A stretch of DNA of 64,000 bases from DATKNA01 sp963755755 (GCA_963755755.1 CAVWLJ010000017.1:124001-188000), one strand, 5' to 3'. Positions 44,364-54,358 are shown, counted from the stretch's first letter. Notes: generated by a model from the letters alone, not told the origin. Numbers and translations: made by a program.

Positions 44364-44983
44364 CCGAGATGGACGAGACGCTGCAGGCCAGGCTGGCCCC
44401 GGCCGCTCCGGACGCCGAGGAGGCGGCGGCGCTGGCGCGGCTGCAGGCCGTGCTCGCGCGCCGAGCCGTGGACGAGGACCTGCTCGACGTCGCCTACCGC
44501 GACCTGGACACCCCGCTGGGCCGGCTGCTGCTCGCGGCCACGCCTGCCGGGCTGGTCCGGGTGGCCTTCCCGGTCGAGGACGCCGACGCCGTGCTCGCCT
44601 CGCTGGCCGACCAGGTCAGCCCGCGGGTCCTGCGCGCCCCGGGCCGCCTGGACGAGGTCGCGCGCGAGCTCGACGAGTACTTCGCCGGGCGCCGGCACGC
44701 CTTCGACGTCCCGGTGGACCTGCAGCTGGCCCGCGGGTTCCGCCGGGCCGTGCTCGAGAAGCTCGTCGACGTCCCGTACGCCCGGACCGTGAGCTACGCC
44801 GAGCTCGCCGCGCGGACCGGGAGCCCGCGGGCGGTCAGGGCGGTCGGCACCGCCTGCGCGCTGAACCCCGTGCCCCTCGTCGTCCCCTGCCACCGGGTGG
44901 TGCGCTCGGACGGGACGCCGGGGTCCTACCGCGGCGGCCCCGACGCCAAGCGCCGGCTGCTCGCCCTGGAGGCGGCGGCCTGA
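44360..44983 (+). CDS. ogt: Methylated-DNA-protein-cysteine methyltransferase with N-terminal extension
   Basis: DNA repair suicide enzyme that takes the methyl group from O6-methylguanine, 207 residues. The C-terminal domain has VPYARTVSYAELAARTGSPR, AVRAVGTACALNPVPLV and VPCHRVV with acceptor Cys177. The N-terminal RNase H-like part starts near residue 42 (LLDVAYRDLDTPLGRLLLA). The first 40 residues (MTEMDETLQARLAPAAPDAE) are extra and helical. ATG at 44360 overlaps the sigma factor stop. The pairing suggests a methylation-damage response, which is an inference from position. Confidence 0.9.
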   Translation: MTEMDETLQARLAPAAPDAEEAAALARLQAVLARRAVDEDLLDVAYRDLDTPLGRLLLAATPAGLVRVAFPVEDADAVLASLADQVSPRVLRAPGRLDEVARELDEYFAGRRHAFDVPVDLQLARGFRRAVLEKLVDVPYARTVSYAELAARTGSPRAVRAVGTACALNPVPLVVPCHRVVRSDGTPGSYRGGPDAKRRLLALEAAA

Positions 44984-45066
44984 CCGCCGCCGGGCACCCG
45001 GGTCCGGCGAGGGGAGGCGGCGGACGGATCGGGCGGTTAGGTTCGGCAGGAGTCGCGGGAGGGTTC

Positions 45067-46788
45067 ATGGCGGGTGTGCGTGTTCCGGAGGCTGTCGGGC
45101 GGGTCGCGGGGACGGTGCGGCGTGCCGCTCCCGGCAGCGACCAGGGCGAGCTGTTGCTCGAGCTCGACCTCACGAGCGGTCTCGCCGCCGGGCCGCCGCC
45201 GGACCTGATCGGCCGCCTCCAGTCGGCTCGCGGGCTCACGCTCACCGGCGTCCTCGAGCGTCTCGCCGACGCGGCCGACGACCCCGCCGTCGTCGGCTTG
45301 ATCGCCAAGGTGGGCGGCGGCCGGCTCCGCCTGGCCCAGGCCCAGGAGATCGCCCTCGCCGTCCGCGCGTTCCGGGCCGCCGGCAAGCGCGCGTGGGCCT
45401 GGGCCGAGACGTTCGGCGAGACCGGCCCGGGCACGCCCGGTTACGTCCTCGCCGCCGCGTTCGACGAGATCTGGCTCCAGCCGTCCGGCGACGTAGGCAT
45501 CACGGGTGTCGCCGTGGAGCCGCTGTTCCTGCGCGGCGCGCTCGACCGCGCCGGGGTGGAGCCGCAGATCGCCCAGCGCTACGAGTACAAGAGCGCCGCC
45601 GACATGCTCCTGCGCCGCGACTTCAGCCCGGCGCACCGCGAGGCGAGCGAACGGCTCGCGGGGTCGGCACTCGACCAGGCCGTGACCGACGTCGCCGGCG
45701 GCCGGGGCCTGGCGCCCGAGGTCGTCCGCGAACTCGTCGACCGCGCTCCGCTCTCCGCCGCCGAGGCGCGCGACGCCGGGCTCGTCGATCGCCTCGGCTA
45801 TCGGCACGAGGTCTACGCCGCCGCCCGCGAGGCCGCCGGTGCGGAGGCGACCCTCCGCTATCTCGCTGCCTACCACCGGCGCCGCCCGCCGATCGAGACC
45901 CTGCGCAAGCGAAGGGCGATGCGCGGGGTCGGGGTCGTCGCGCTCGTCCACGCCGTCGGTGAGATCCGGCTCGGCCGGAGCGGGCGCGGGATGCGAGGCC
46001 CGGGACTGGGCTCGGACACCCTCGCGGCCGCTCTGCGCGCGGCCGCCGACGACGAGCACGTCCGCGCCGTCCTCCTGCGCGTGGACAGCCCCGGCGGCTC
46101 GTACGTCGCGTCCGACACCGTCTGGGGTGCCGTCGAGGCGGTGAAGGCGGCCGGCAAGACGGTCGTGGTGTCCATGGGCGCGGTCGCCGGCTCCGGCGGC
46201 TACTTCATCGCCGCCCCCGCCCACGCGATCGTGGCGCTACCGACGACACTCACCGGCTCCATCGGCGTCTTCGGCGGCAAGCCGGTGGTCGCCGACCTCC
46301 TCGAGCGCTTCGGCATCGGCAACGACGCGGTGATCGCCGGCCGGCACGCCCGGATGTTCTCCGCCCGGGCGCGGTACTCCGACGACGAATGGCAGCGCCT
46401 GCAGGAGTCGCTGGACCGGATCTACGACGACTTCACCGCCAAGGTCGCCGCGGGCCGGGGGCTCGACCGCGACCGCGTGCACGAGATCGCACGCGGCCGG
46501 GTCTGGACCGGGGCGGACGCGCTGGAACGCGGGCTCGTCGACGAGCTCGGCGGCCTGCGCCGGGCGGCGGAGCTGGTCCGCGAGCGGGCGGGCCTGCCCT
46601 ACGACGCTCCGGTGCGTCCCTTCCCCCATGTGCCACTCGTCCGGCGGCTGCGCCGCCCGACGTCCAGCGAGGACCCGGCCGCGGCCGCCGCCGTGGGGCT
46701 GCTGCCGCCCTGGTCGGGAGGGCTCGCCGCCGCGCTCGGACTGACGCCGGGGGCGTCGCTGCTCATGCCGTCGCTCGAGCTGCGGTGA
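45067..46788 (+). CDS. sppA: Signal peptide peptidase SppA (protease IV type)
   Basis: Serine protease of 573 residues with two ClpP-fold halves, which cleaves leftover signal peptides. The N-terminal half contributes the catalytic Lys in RYEYKSAADML (about residue 176). The C-terminal half has VLLRVDSPGGSYVAS and the nucleophile Ser in VSMGAVAGSGGYFIAAP (about 375), followed by TTLTGSIGVFGGKPVV. The doubled length corresponds to the E. coli-type enzyme. No clear N-terminal membrane helix is seen, so it may be soluble or peripheral. ATG at 45067 follows GGGAGG. Confidence 0.9.
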   Translation: MAGVRVPEAVGRVAGTVRRAAPGSDQGELLLELDLTSGLAAGPPPDLIGRLQSARGLTLTGVLERLADAADDPAVVGLIAKVGGGRLRLAQAQEIALAVRAFRAAGKRAWAWAETFGETGPGTPGYVLAAAFDEIWLQPSGDVGITGVAVEPLFLRGALDRAGVEPQIAQRYEYKSAADMLLRRDFSPAHREASERLAGSALDQAVTDVAGGRGLAPEVVRELVDRAPLSAAEARDAGLVDRLGYRHEVYAAAREAAGAEATLRYLAAYHRRRPPIETLRKRRAMRGVGVVALVHAVGEIRLGRSGRGMRGPGLGSDTLAAALRAAADDEHVRAVLLRVDSPGGSYVASDTVWGAVEAVKAAGKTVVVSMGAVAGSGGYFIAAPAHAIVALPTTLTGSIGVFGGKPVVADLLERFGIGNDAVIAGRHARMFSARARYSDDEWQRLQESLDRIYDDFTAKVAAGRGLDRDRVHEIARGRVWTGADALERGLVDELGGLRRAAELVRERAGLPYDAPVRPFPHVPLVRRLRRPTSSEDPAAAAAVGLLPPWSGGLAAALGLTPGASLLMPSLELR

Positions 46789-47330
46789 CTGCCGTGTCGC
46801 GCTGAGCGCGCCGCCCGGCCGCCCGGGGGCCACACCCACAGGATCAGCCGGGCGACGAGCCACCCGATCAGCGTGCCCAGCACCCATCCCGCGAGGACGT
46901 CGGTGGGCCAGTGGCTGCCGAGGTAGACCAGGAGCACGCCGAGCAGGAGGTTGGCGGCGATCGCGACGCCGGCCACGATGCGACGCTCCAGCGGCGCGAC
47001 CAGGTGCAGGCCGACGACGACACCGGCGCTCAGCGCGGCGGCCCGGAAGGCGTGCGAGGACGGCCAGGCGTATCCGCCGAGATCGACGAGGGCGAGGGCG
47101 CCGGAGGGGCGCGGCCGCTCCACGACGTCCTTGAGCGCGGGCGAGATGTGCGAGGCGACTTCGAGCGCCACCACGCCGGCGAGCACGGCCCGCCACGCGC
47201 GCAGCACGAGGGCGAGCACCAGCACGACGACCGCGATGGTGCCGAGAACGCGCGGGTCACCCCCGGCGTGCATGACGTCCTCGGCGAACCGCGTGAACCC
47301 CGGCGTCCGGTGTTCCACGACGAAACTCAT
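46599..47330 (-). CDS. PAP2-family membrane phosphatase
   Basis: Protein of 243 residues with five to six helices. The three phosphatase signatures are KDVVERPRP, YAWPSSHAF and GSHWPTDVLAGWVLG, all intact. Members hydrolyse lipid phosphates such as undecaprenyl pyrophosphate on the outer face of the membrane. ATG at 47330 begins the conserved part. The last 60 residues (after LILWVWPPGGRA) are low complexity and run 190 bases into the convergent sppA gene, so a real stop nearer 46800 lost by a frameshift is possible. Confidence 0.75.
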   Translation of the reverse strand: MSFVVEHRTPGFTRFAEDVMHAGGDPRVLGTIAVVVLVLALVLRAWRAVLAGVVALEVASHISPALKDVVERPRPSGALALVDLGGYAWPSSHAFRAAALSAGVVVGLHLVAPLERRIVAGVAIAANLLLGVLLVYLGSHWPTDVLAGWVLGTLIGWLVARLILWVWPPGGRAARSARHGSHRSSSDGMSSDAPGVSPSAAASPPDQGGSSPTAAAAAGSSLDVGRRSRRTSGTWGKGRTGAS

Positions 47331-47387
47331 GATCGCGCGATCCGTGGGCCCGCTCCTCCCGTGTGCACCTCGAAATATGTAGACACG

Positions 47388-47399
47388 CATGCTTGCATG
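47388..47399. promoter_or_regulatory. Small inverted repeat between divergent genes
   Basis: CATGC-TT-GCATG in a local AT-rich patch (AAATATGTAGAC just before it), in the 94 bases between the PAP2 and dehydrogenase starts. A possible operator; short enough to be chance. Confidence 0.25.
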
Positions 47400-47424
47400 G
47401 CGGCCGCGTGGGTACGGGGCGGCC

Positions 47425-48490
47425 GTGCGAGCCGTCACCGTTCTCCCCCAGAAGGCGAACAGCCTCGAGCTGTCCGAGGTTCCCGAACCTACCGAAGCCG
47501 ACGGCGGTGTCGATGGAGGTGTCCTCGTCGACGTGCTGGCCGTGGGCATCTGCGGCACCGACGCCGAGATCATCGCCGGCGAGTACGGCGAGGCGCCGCC
47601 GGGCTCCGACCGCCTCGTCCTGGGCCACGAGTCGCTCGGCCGGGTGCGCCGGGCGCCGGCGGGGGCCGACGTGGCCGAGGGCGATCTCGTCGCGTGCATC
47701 GTCCGCTGCCCCGACCCCGTGCCCTGCGCCAACTGCGCGGCGGGGCAGTGGGACATGTGCAGCAACGGCCGCTACACCGAGCACGGCATCAAGGGCCTCG
47801 ACGGCTTCATGCGGGAGCGGTACGCGCGCCGCCGCCGACCGCCTCGTCCGTGTCGACTCCCGGCTCGGGCTCGCCGGCGTCCTCCTGGAGCCGACGAGCA
47901 TCGTGGCGAAGGCGTGGGCGGAGATCGACCGGTTCGCCGACCGCGACGCGGAGGAGCAGAAGGTCGCGCTCGTCACCGGCGCCGGCCCGGTCGGGCTGCT
48001 CGCGGCGCTCCTCGGCGTCCAGCGCGGTCTGGAGGTGCACGTCCTCGACCAGGTGAGCGGCGGCCCCAAGCCGGACCTCGTCCGGAACCTGGGCGCGCAC
48101 TACCACGACGACGGGATCGAGAACCTCGGCGTGCACCCGGACGTGGCCGTCGAGTGCACGGGCGTCGCGTCCCTGGTGCTCGGGGCCATCGAGGTCGTTC
48201 AGCCCAACGGGATCACCTGCCTCACCGGCGTCTCCAGCCCCGGCCGGGTCAAGCAGGTCGACCTCGGCGGCCTCAACCGCGCGCTCGTTCTGGAGAACAA
48301 CCTCGTCTTCGGCTCGGTGAACGCCAACCGCAGCCACTGGGAGGCGGCGGCCAGCGCACTGCAGGAGGCCGACCGCGACTGGCTGGACCGGCTCCTGACC
48401 CGCCGGGTGCCGCTGGACGACTACCGCCGGGCCTTCGAGCGCGGCGACGACGACGTCAAGGTGGTCCTCCAGGTGGGGGACGTCTCATGA
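47425..48490 (+). CDS. Zinc-dependent glucose 1-dehydrogenase-like enzyme, one frameshift
   Basis: Medium-chain dehydrogenase of about 354 residues when repaired. The catalytic zinc site is in VLAVGICGTDAEIIAGEYG and VLGHESLGRV; the structural zinc site has four Cys in CIVRCPDPVPCANCAAGQWD and WDMCSNG. The NAD(P) domain has VALVTGAGPVGLLAALLGV. The late CTGVASLVLGAIEVVQPNGI and NNLVFGSVNANRSHW match glucose 1-dehydrogenases. The frame breaks near 47826 (TACGCGCGCC, one C too many). GTG at 47425. The stop overlaps the ATG of the GH15 gene, so the pair is an operon that may oxidise glucose released by its partner. Confidence 0.85.
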
Positions 48491-50352
48491 CGCTGTGGCA
48501 GGACGAGCCGCCGTCCCGGATCGAGGACTACGCGGTCGTGGCCGACCTGCAGACCGCGGCCCTGGTCAGCCGCAACGGCTCCGTCGACTGGCTCTGCCTA
48601 CCCCGCTTCGACTCCTCCGCCTGCTTCGCGGCGCTGCTGGGCGGCCCGGACGCCGGCCGCTGGCGGATCGCGCCCGCCGGCGGCGGCAGCGTGACGCGGC
48701 GGAGCTACCGCGACGACACCGTCGTCCTGGAGTCGATCTGGGAGACGGCCGAGGGGAGCGTGCGCGTCGTCGACTTCATGCCGCGCCGGCAGACGGAGCC
48801 GGACCTGGTCCGGCTCGTCGAGGGCATCTCCGGGCGGGTGCGGATGGGGGTCGAGCTCGTCGTCCGGTTCGACTACGGCCGCGTGCTGCCCTGGGTGCGG
48901 CACGAGGGCGGCCGCTGGGTCGGCATCGCCGGGCCGGACGCGCTGTGGCTGGACACGCCGGTGCATCTCGAAGGGCACGAGAACCGCTCCTCCGCGGAGT
49001 TCACGGTGGCCGCGGGGGAGTCGGTGCCGTTCGTGCTGACCTGGGTGCCGTCGTACGAGAAGGAGCCGCCGCGGTACGACGCCCGCAGGGCCCTCGCCGA
49101 GACCGAGGACTACTGGCGCGACTGGATCAGCCACTGCACCTACCAGGGCGGCTACGCGGAGGCCGTGCGCCGCTCGCTCGTCACCCTGAAGGCGCTGACG
49201 TACGCACCGAGCGGCGGGATCACCGCGGCGGCCACGACGTCACTGCCCGAGCAGATCGGCGGTCCGCGGAACTGGGACTACCGCTACTGCTGGCTGCGCG
49301 ACACCGCCTTCACCCTGCAGGCGCTGGCCGGAGCCGGCTACACCGCCGAGGCCCGGGCCTGGCGGGACTGGCTGCTGCGCGCCGTCGCCGGCGACCCTCG
49401 GGACCTCCAGATCATGTACTCGCTGACCGGACGACGCCGGCTGCAGGAGTACGAGCTCGACTGGCTGCCCGGGTACGAGGGATCGCGGCCGGTGCGGATC
49501 GGCAACGAGGCCTCCGAGCAGTTCCAGCTCGACGTCTACGGGGAGCTCCTCGACGGCCTGCACGCCGCGCGCGCGGCGGGTCTGCAGAACGACGCCGACG
49601 GCTGGAGCCTGCAGACGATCCTCACGAACTACCTGGAGACGGTCTGGCAGCGGCCGGACAACTCGCTGTGGGAGATCCGCGGCCCGCAGCAGCAGTTCGT
49701 GCACTCCAAGGTCATGGCCTGGGTCGGCTTCGACCGGATGATCACGACGGCGGAACGCTCCGGGCTGGACGCCCCGCTCGACCGCTGGCGCGCGGCCCGC
49801 GACGCCGTCCACCGCGAGGTCTGCGAGCACGGCTACGACGCCGATCGCGGCACCTTCACGCAGTTCTACGGGTCGAAGGGCCTGGACGCCGCGCTCCTGC
49901 TCATCCCGCGCGTCGGTTTCCTCCCGCCGGACGACGAGCGTGTCCGCGGCACCGTCGACGCAGTGCGGAAGGAGCTCTGCGAGGACGGCTTCGTGCTCCG
50001 CTACCGCACGGACGCCGACCCGCACTCCGACTCGGGCACCGTCGACGGGCTGCCCGGATCCGAGGGCGCGTTCATCGCGTGCAGCTTCTGGCTCGCCGAC
50101 GCGCTCGCGCTGACCGGACGCCGGGGCGAGGCGCGGGAGCTCTTCGAGAAGCTGCTGGACCTGCGGAACGACGTCGGCCTGCTCAGCGAGGAGTGGGACC
50201 CGCACGCCCGGCGGCAGCTCGGGAACACGCCCCAGGCGTTCAGCCACGTCGGTCTGGTCAACACCGCGATGGCCCTCGAGGGCGACACCGCGCACACGCG
50301 CACCGACCTCCCCGCGTCGACCAGCCCCGACGCCCGCGAGCAGGGACGGTAG
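48487..50352 (+). CDS. GH15 family trehalase/glucoamylase-like protein
   Basis: Cytoplasmic (no signal peptide) protein of 621 residues. The N-terminal beta domain opens RIEDYAVVADLQTAALVSRN and GSVDWLCLPRFDSSACFAAL, the hallmark of this actinobacterial group. The (alpha/alpha)6 catalytic domain has RNWDYRYCWLRDTAFTLQAL and GNEASEQFQLDVYGELLDGL, and late SEEWDPHARRQLGNTPQAFS. Mycobacterial relatives are trehalases; others are glucoamylases. ATG at 48487 lies in the stop of the dehydrogenase gene. Confidence 0.88.
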   Translation: MTLWQDEPPSRIEDYAVVADLQTAALVSRNGSVDWLCLPRFDSSACFAALLGGPDAGRWRIAPAGGGSVTRRSYRDDTVVLESIWETAEGSVRVVDFMPRRQTEPDLVRLVEGISGRVRMGVELVVRFDYGRVLPWVRHEGGRWVGIAGPDALWLDTPVHLEGHENRSSAEFTVAAGESVPFVLTWVPSYEKEPPRYDARRALAETEDYWRDWISHCTYQGGYAEAVRRSLVTLKALTYAPSGGITAAATTSLPEQIGGPRNWDYRYCWLRDTAFTLQALAGAGYTAEARAWRDWLLRAVAGDPRDLQIMYSLTGRRRLQEYELDWLPGYEGSRPVRIGNEASEQFQLDVYGELLDGLHAARAAGLQNDADGWSLQTILTNYLETVWQRPDNSLWEIRGPQQQFVHSKVMAWVGFDRMITTAERSGLDAPLDRWRAARDAVHREVCEHGYDADRGTFTQFYGSKGLDAALLLIPRVGFLPPDDERVRGTVDAVRKELCEDGFVLRYRTDADPHSDSGTVDGLPGSEGAFIACSFWLADALALTGRRGEARELFEKLLDLRNDVGLLSEEWDPHARRQLGNTPQAFSHVGLVNTAMALEGDTAHTRTDLPASTSPDAREQGR

Positions 50353-50376
50353 ACCCTTCGCTGCTTCGATCAGCCG

Positions 50377-50604
50377 TCAGGAGGCGAGGGGGTCGGCCGG
50401 GGCGTCGAGGCGACGGCGGGCGATCACCTCGATCTCCTCCGCAGCGGGCACGCCCTGCTGACGTTCGCGCAGCTCCATCCGGGCCGCGCCGATGGCCTGG
50501 AACACCGTTCGCACCGGCAACTGCTCGTAGTCACGGAACAACCGGTCCGCCATGGCGAGCAACTTCGCCTCCGACGTCCGGACCCCCACATGCTTGATCA
50601 CCAT
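50377..50604 (-). CDS. Three-helix-bundle dimerization domain protein
   Basis: Small protein of 75 residues: MVIKHVGVRTSEAKLLAMAD, then RLFRDYEQLPVRTVFQAIGA and ARMELRERQQG. It is all helical and resembles the short three-helix-bundle dimerization proteins of actinobacteria. ATG at 50604 follows GGGAGG at seven bases. Convergent with the GH15 gene (24-base gap). No function is known. Confidence 0.6.
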   Translation of the reverse strand: MVIKHVGVRTSEAKLLAMADRLFRDYEQLPVRTVFQAIGAARMELRERQQGVPAAEEIEVIARRRLDAPADPLAS

Positions 50605-50798
50605 CGCGAGCCTCCCTGGCGCGATCGGCGGATCTGGTGCCCGCCAGACGACACCTCCCGCCCGAACGTGGGCTGAAGGACGTCTGGGAACCGGATGGGA
50701 GTGTTCCGGGCGCGTTCCCAGCTTTCTGACAGCTAACGGGTCCATGCTTCCGGCCGGTCGCAGACGGCGTGCGCCGTCACGGCAGGAGGAGGCACGCG

Positions 50799-52293
50799 AT
50801 GGCCAGGCTGCGCGAGCGGCCCACTCTGTGGATCAATGTCGGCCTCGCGGCCGCCCTCGTCGTGGCGGCCGCCGTCGCCCTCGTCGTCCTGCGCAGCTCG
50901 CCCGGCGCCGCGGCGGCGAGCGTCCGGACCACCCCGGTGCGCACCGGAACCGTGACCGCCACCGTCAGCGGCAGCGGCAACGTCACCAGCGCCGCGACCG
51001 TCGCCGTCAACTTCACCGCCGGCGGCACGGTGACCTCGGTCCAGGTGAAGCCCGGCCAGAAGGTCACCAAGGGCCAGCTGCTCGCCACGATCGACCCGCT
51101 CACCGCGCAGCGCAGTCTCGACTCGGCGAGGGCCCAGCTGGCCTCGGCGCAGGCGCAGTACGACCAGACGGCGGCGGGCGCCACCAGCGCGCAGCGCGCG
51201 AAGGACGAGCTCGCCGTCGAGGCGGCGCAGAACTCGGTCGGCTCCGCGAAGGCCGCCGTCACCAACGCCCGCAAGCAGCAGTCGCTGGACGCCGAGCAGA
51301 ACGCGGCCGCGGTCGCCGCCGCCAAGGCCGCGGTCAAGGCCGGCAAGGGCAGTCAGGCCCAGGTGGACCAGGCGGTCCAGCAGCAGCAGGCCTCGGCGCT
51401 CAAGGACGCGCAGTCCGTCCAGCAGGCGCAGTCCCAGCTGAGCCAGGCCCAGAACCAGGTCAGCCAGCAGCAGGTGGCGGTGCAGCAGGACGAGGCCGGC
51501 GCCACGGAGGCCCAGCTGGCGCAGGCGCGGGCCGCCGTCCAGAGCGCGCAGGTGCAGGTCGACCAGGCGCAGCAGACCGTGGACGAGACCAGGCTGACCG
51601 CGCCGCAGGCCGGCACCGTGCTGGCGGTCAACGGCACGGTCGGGCAGACCGTCTCCGGCGGCGGCACGAGCGCGGTGTCCACGAGCTCGGCGTGCGTCCA
51701 CCGGATCGTCCGGCGGCTCGGGCTCCGCCGGGAGCGGGTCGAGCTCCTCCTCGGGCACCTCGAGCTCGTCGTCCACCGGGTTCATCACCATCGCGAACCT
51801 CGGCGCCCTCGAGGTGACCGCGAACATCGGCGAGGCGGACGCGGCGCACGTCAAGGTCGGCCAGGGCGCCACGGTGACGCTCACCGCCACCGGGACGACG
51901 GCGAGCGGGACGGTCACGGACGTCGCCCTGCAGAGCACGACGAGCAACAACGTCGTGCAGTACCCGGTGACGGTGACGCTGCAGGACCCGCCCGCGGGCG
52001 TCCGCCTCGGCGCCACCGCGACCGTCTCCATCACGACCGGCAGCGCCGACAACGCGGTGTACGTCAGCAGCAGTGCGGTCACCACCCTCGGCCCCACCCA
52101 CACCGTCACCGTCGTGAACGGCACCCAGCAGACCGTCGTCCCGGTGCAGGTCGGCCTGGTCGGGGACAACGGGACGCAGATCGTCTCGGGGCTCACCGCC
52201 GGCCAGGTGGTGCTCCTGCCGACGACCACGACGGGCGGCACCGGCGGCGGCTTCCCCGGCCTCGGCGGCGTCGGCGGCGGGCTGGGCCGGTGA
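50799..52293 (+). CDS. HlyD/MacA-like membrane fusion protein, one frameshift
   Basis: About 497 residues when repaired. One N-terminal helix (VGLAAALVVAAAVALVVL), then the lipoyl-like half GTVTATVSGSGNVTSAATVA and VKPGQKVTKGQLLATIDPL, and a long coiled coil very rich in Ala/Gln (SQLSQAQNQVSQQQVAVQQD). The second lipoyl half APQAGTVLAVNGTVGQTV leads into a Ser/Gly linker that is broken near 51690 (TCGGCGTGCG, one base too many). The C-terminal beta-barrel is GFITIANLGALEVTANIGEA. ATG at 50799 follows GGCAGGAGGAGG. Adaptor of a MacAB-like exporter in a single-membrane cell. Confidence 0.82.
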
Positions 52294-53005
52294 ACGGACT
52301 GACGCCGAGGCCCGTCGTCGAGCTGGTCGGCGCGCGCAAGACGTACGGTCAGGGCGAGGCGGTCGTGCACGCCCTGGACGGCGTCGACCTGCTGATCCAT
52401 CGCGGCGAGTACGTGGCGATCATGGGGTCGTCCGGGTCCGGGAAGTCGACGCTCCTCAACCTCGTCGGGTGCCTGGACGTGCCGACCGCGGGGCGCTGCC
52501 TGCTCGACGGGGTGGACACCAGGCGGCTCGACGACACCCGGCAGGCACTGCTGCGGAACCGCAAGATCGGTCTCGTCTTCCAGTCGTTCAACCTCATCCC
52601 GCGCACGTCCGCGCTGGCGAACGTCGAACTGCCGCTCGCGTACGCGGGTCTGAAGCCCGCCGAGCGCCGGCGGCGCGCGATCGCGGCCCTGGAGCGGGTG
52701 GGACTCGGCGGACCGGCTGCAGCACGAGCCGAACCAGCTCTCCGGCGGGCAGCAGCAGCGGGTCGCGGTGGCCCGGGCCATCGTCGACCGAGCCGGTGCT
52801 CCTGCTCGCCGACGAGCCCACCGGCGCGCTCGACAGCCAGAGCACGGCGGAGGTGCTCGAGCTCTTCGACGAGCTGAACGCCGACGGCCGCACGGTGGTC
52901 GTCATCACGCACGAGGACGAGGTCGCCCGGCACGCGCGGCGCGTCGTCCGGATGCGCGACGGCCGCGTCATCGCCGACGACGTGACGGTCGGGGCGGTGC
53001 GGTGA
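52290..53005 (+). CDS. MacB-type ABC exporter ATPase, two frameshifts
   Basis: About 237 residues when repaired. Walker A IMGSSGSGKSTLLNLVGCLD, Q-loop VFQSFNLIPRTSALANVELP, signature NQLSGGQQQRVAVARAI, Walker B LLLADEPTGALDSQ and switch VVVITHEDEVARHA. The ends lie in three frames: near 52709 GGACTCGGCGGACC less one C reads GLGDRLQHEP; near 52788 GTCGACCGAGCCGG less one base joins AIVD to PVLLLADEP. The identical context GTCGACCGAGCC also marks the break in the MBL-fold gene. GTG at 52290 and the stop at 53003 both overlap neighbours. Confidence 0.88.
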
Positions 53006-54348
53006 ACGTCCGGGAGAGCGCCCGGTTCGCCGCCCGAGGGGTGACGGCCAATCCGCTGCGGTCCGGGCTGACGACGCTCGGCATCCTCATCGGGGTCGCC
53101 GCCGTCATCGTGCTCGTCGCCGTCGGCACCGGGTCCGGGGTCGCCGTCCAGCAGTCGCTCAGCCGGCTGGGGAGCAACACGCTGACCGTCCGCGCGAGCC
53201 AGGGCGGCACGGGGGGCCGCGCCGGGGGCGGCTTCGGCGCCTTCTTCGGCGGCGCGGGAGGTGCCGGCGGTGCCGGGGGAGCGCGGGCCGGCGCCGGTGC
53301 CGCTCAGCGGGCGGGTGCCGGCGGGACGACCGGCAGCGTGAGCACGGGCACGCAGACCCGCGTCGCCCAGCTGACGCTCGACGACGCGTACGCGCTGACG
53401 GACCGCACCACTGCGCCGCACGTGGCGTCCGTCGCTCCGGTCGTCACCGCGCAGTCGGTGACCGCGACGTACCAGGGCGCCTCGCACTCGGTGCAGAGCT
53501 TCATCGGGACGTCGCCGAGCTACCTGCGGATCGACAACGACGCCGTGCAGGCGGGCGCTGTGCTCACCGACGACGACTTCGTCGCGCACCGGCGCGTGGC
53601 GTTGCTCGGCCCGACGGTCGCCAAGGACCTCGTCGGCGGCGACGGGCTCGGCGCGGTCGGCAGGACGGTCCAGTTCAACGCGGTCGACTACACCGTTGTC
53701 GGCGTCCTGGTCGCGAAGGGCAGCACCGGGCCGACGGACCAGGACGACCGGGTGCTCGCTCCGCTCACCGCCGTCCAGGACACCCTCTCCGGCTACGGCT
53801 CGCTGTCGAGCATCTCCGTGCAGGCGGCCTCGGCCGACGGCGTGGCGGCGGCCCAGTCGGAGGTGGAGGACGTGCTCGACGGGCGCCACCACGTCACCGC
53901 CGCGACCGCCGACTACTCGATCTTCAACGCGTCGTCGATCCTCTCGGCGGCCACCTCCACGACGCAGACCTTCACGGTGCTGCTCGGCGCGGTGGCGGCG
54001 ATCTCGCTGCTCGTCGGTGGGATCGGGGTCATGAACATCATGCTGGTGACCGTCACGGAGCGGACCCGCGAGATCGGCATCCGCAAGGCGGTCGGTGCGC
54101 GCCGGTCCGACATCGTCGGCCAGTTCCTGCTCGAGGCGATGCTGCTCTCTCTCTTCGGCGGCGTGGTCGGCGTCCTCGCCGGCCTGCTCGGGAGCCGCCT
54201 GACGATCGTCGGCGTCCAGCCCGTCGTGGCGCCGTACTCCGTCGTCCTCGCGTTCGGCGTCGCGCTGGCCGTCGGCCTGTTCTTCGGGCTGTACCCGGCG
54301 AGCCGCGCGGCGGCGCTCCGCCCGATCGACGCCCTCCGCTACGAGTGA
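53002..54348 (+). CDS. MacB-type ABC exporter permease
   Basis: Protein of 448 residues in the FtsX/MacB topology. Helix 1 is LTTLGILIGVAAVIVLVAVG; an extracytoplasmic domain of about 230 residues follows (LTLDDAYALTDRTTAPHVAS, VGVLVAKGSTGPTDQDDRVL); then three helices near LLGAVAAISLLVGGIGVMNI, LLSLFGGVVGVLAGLLGSRL and SVVLAFGVALAVGLFFGLYP. TERTREIGIRKAVGARRSDI is the conserved cytoplasmic loop. An unusual Gly/Ala stretch of about 45 residues (from GGRAGGGFGAFFGGAGGAGG) lies between helix 1 and the folded domain. GTG at 53002 overlaps the ATPase stop. Confidence 0.88.
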   Translation: MNVRESARFAARGVTANPLRSGLTTLGILIGVAAVIVLVAVGTGSGVAVQQSLSRLGSNTLTVRASQGGTGGRAGGGFGAFFGGAGGAGGAGGARAGAGAAQRAGAGGTTGSVSTGTQTRVAQLTLDDAYALTDRTTAPHVASVAPVVTAQSVTATYQGASHSVQSFIGTSPSYLRIDNDAVQAGAVLTDDDFVAHRRVALLGPTVAKDLVGGDGLGAVGRTVQFNAVDYTVVGVLVAKGSTGPTDQDDRVLAPLTAVQDTLSGYGSLSSISVQAASADGVAAAQSEVEDVLDGRHHVTAATADYSIFNASSILSAATSTTQTFTVLLGAVAAISLLVGGIGVMNIMLVTVTERTREIGIRKAVGARRSDIVGQFLLEAMLLSLFGGVVGVLAGLLGSRLTIVGVQPVVAPYSVVLAFGVALAVGLFFGLYPASRAAALRPIDALRYE

Positions 54349-54358
54349 GGAGCCTGCG

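Noticed and set aside
52709..52790. Programmed ribosomal frameshifting in the exporter ATPase
   Set aside because: No slippery heptamer or downstream pseudoknot is evident, and two +1 sites in one short gene match the window-wide error pattern.
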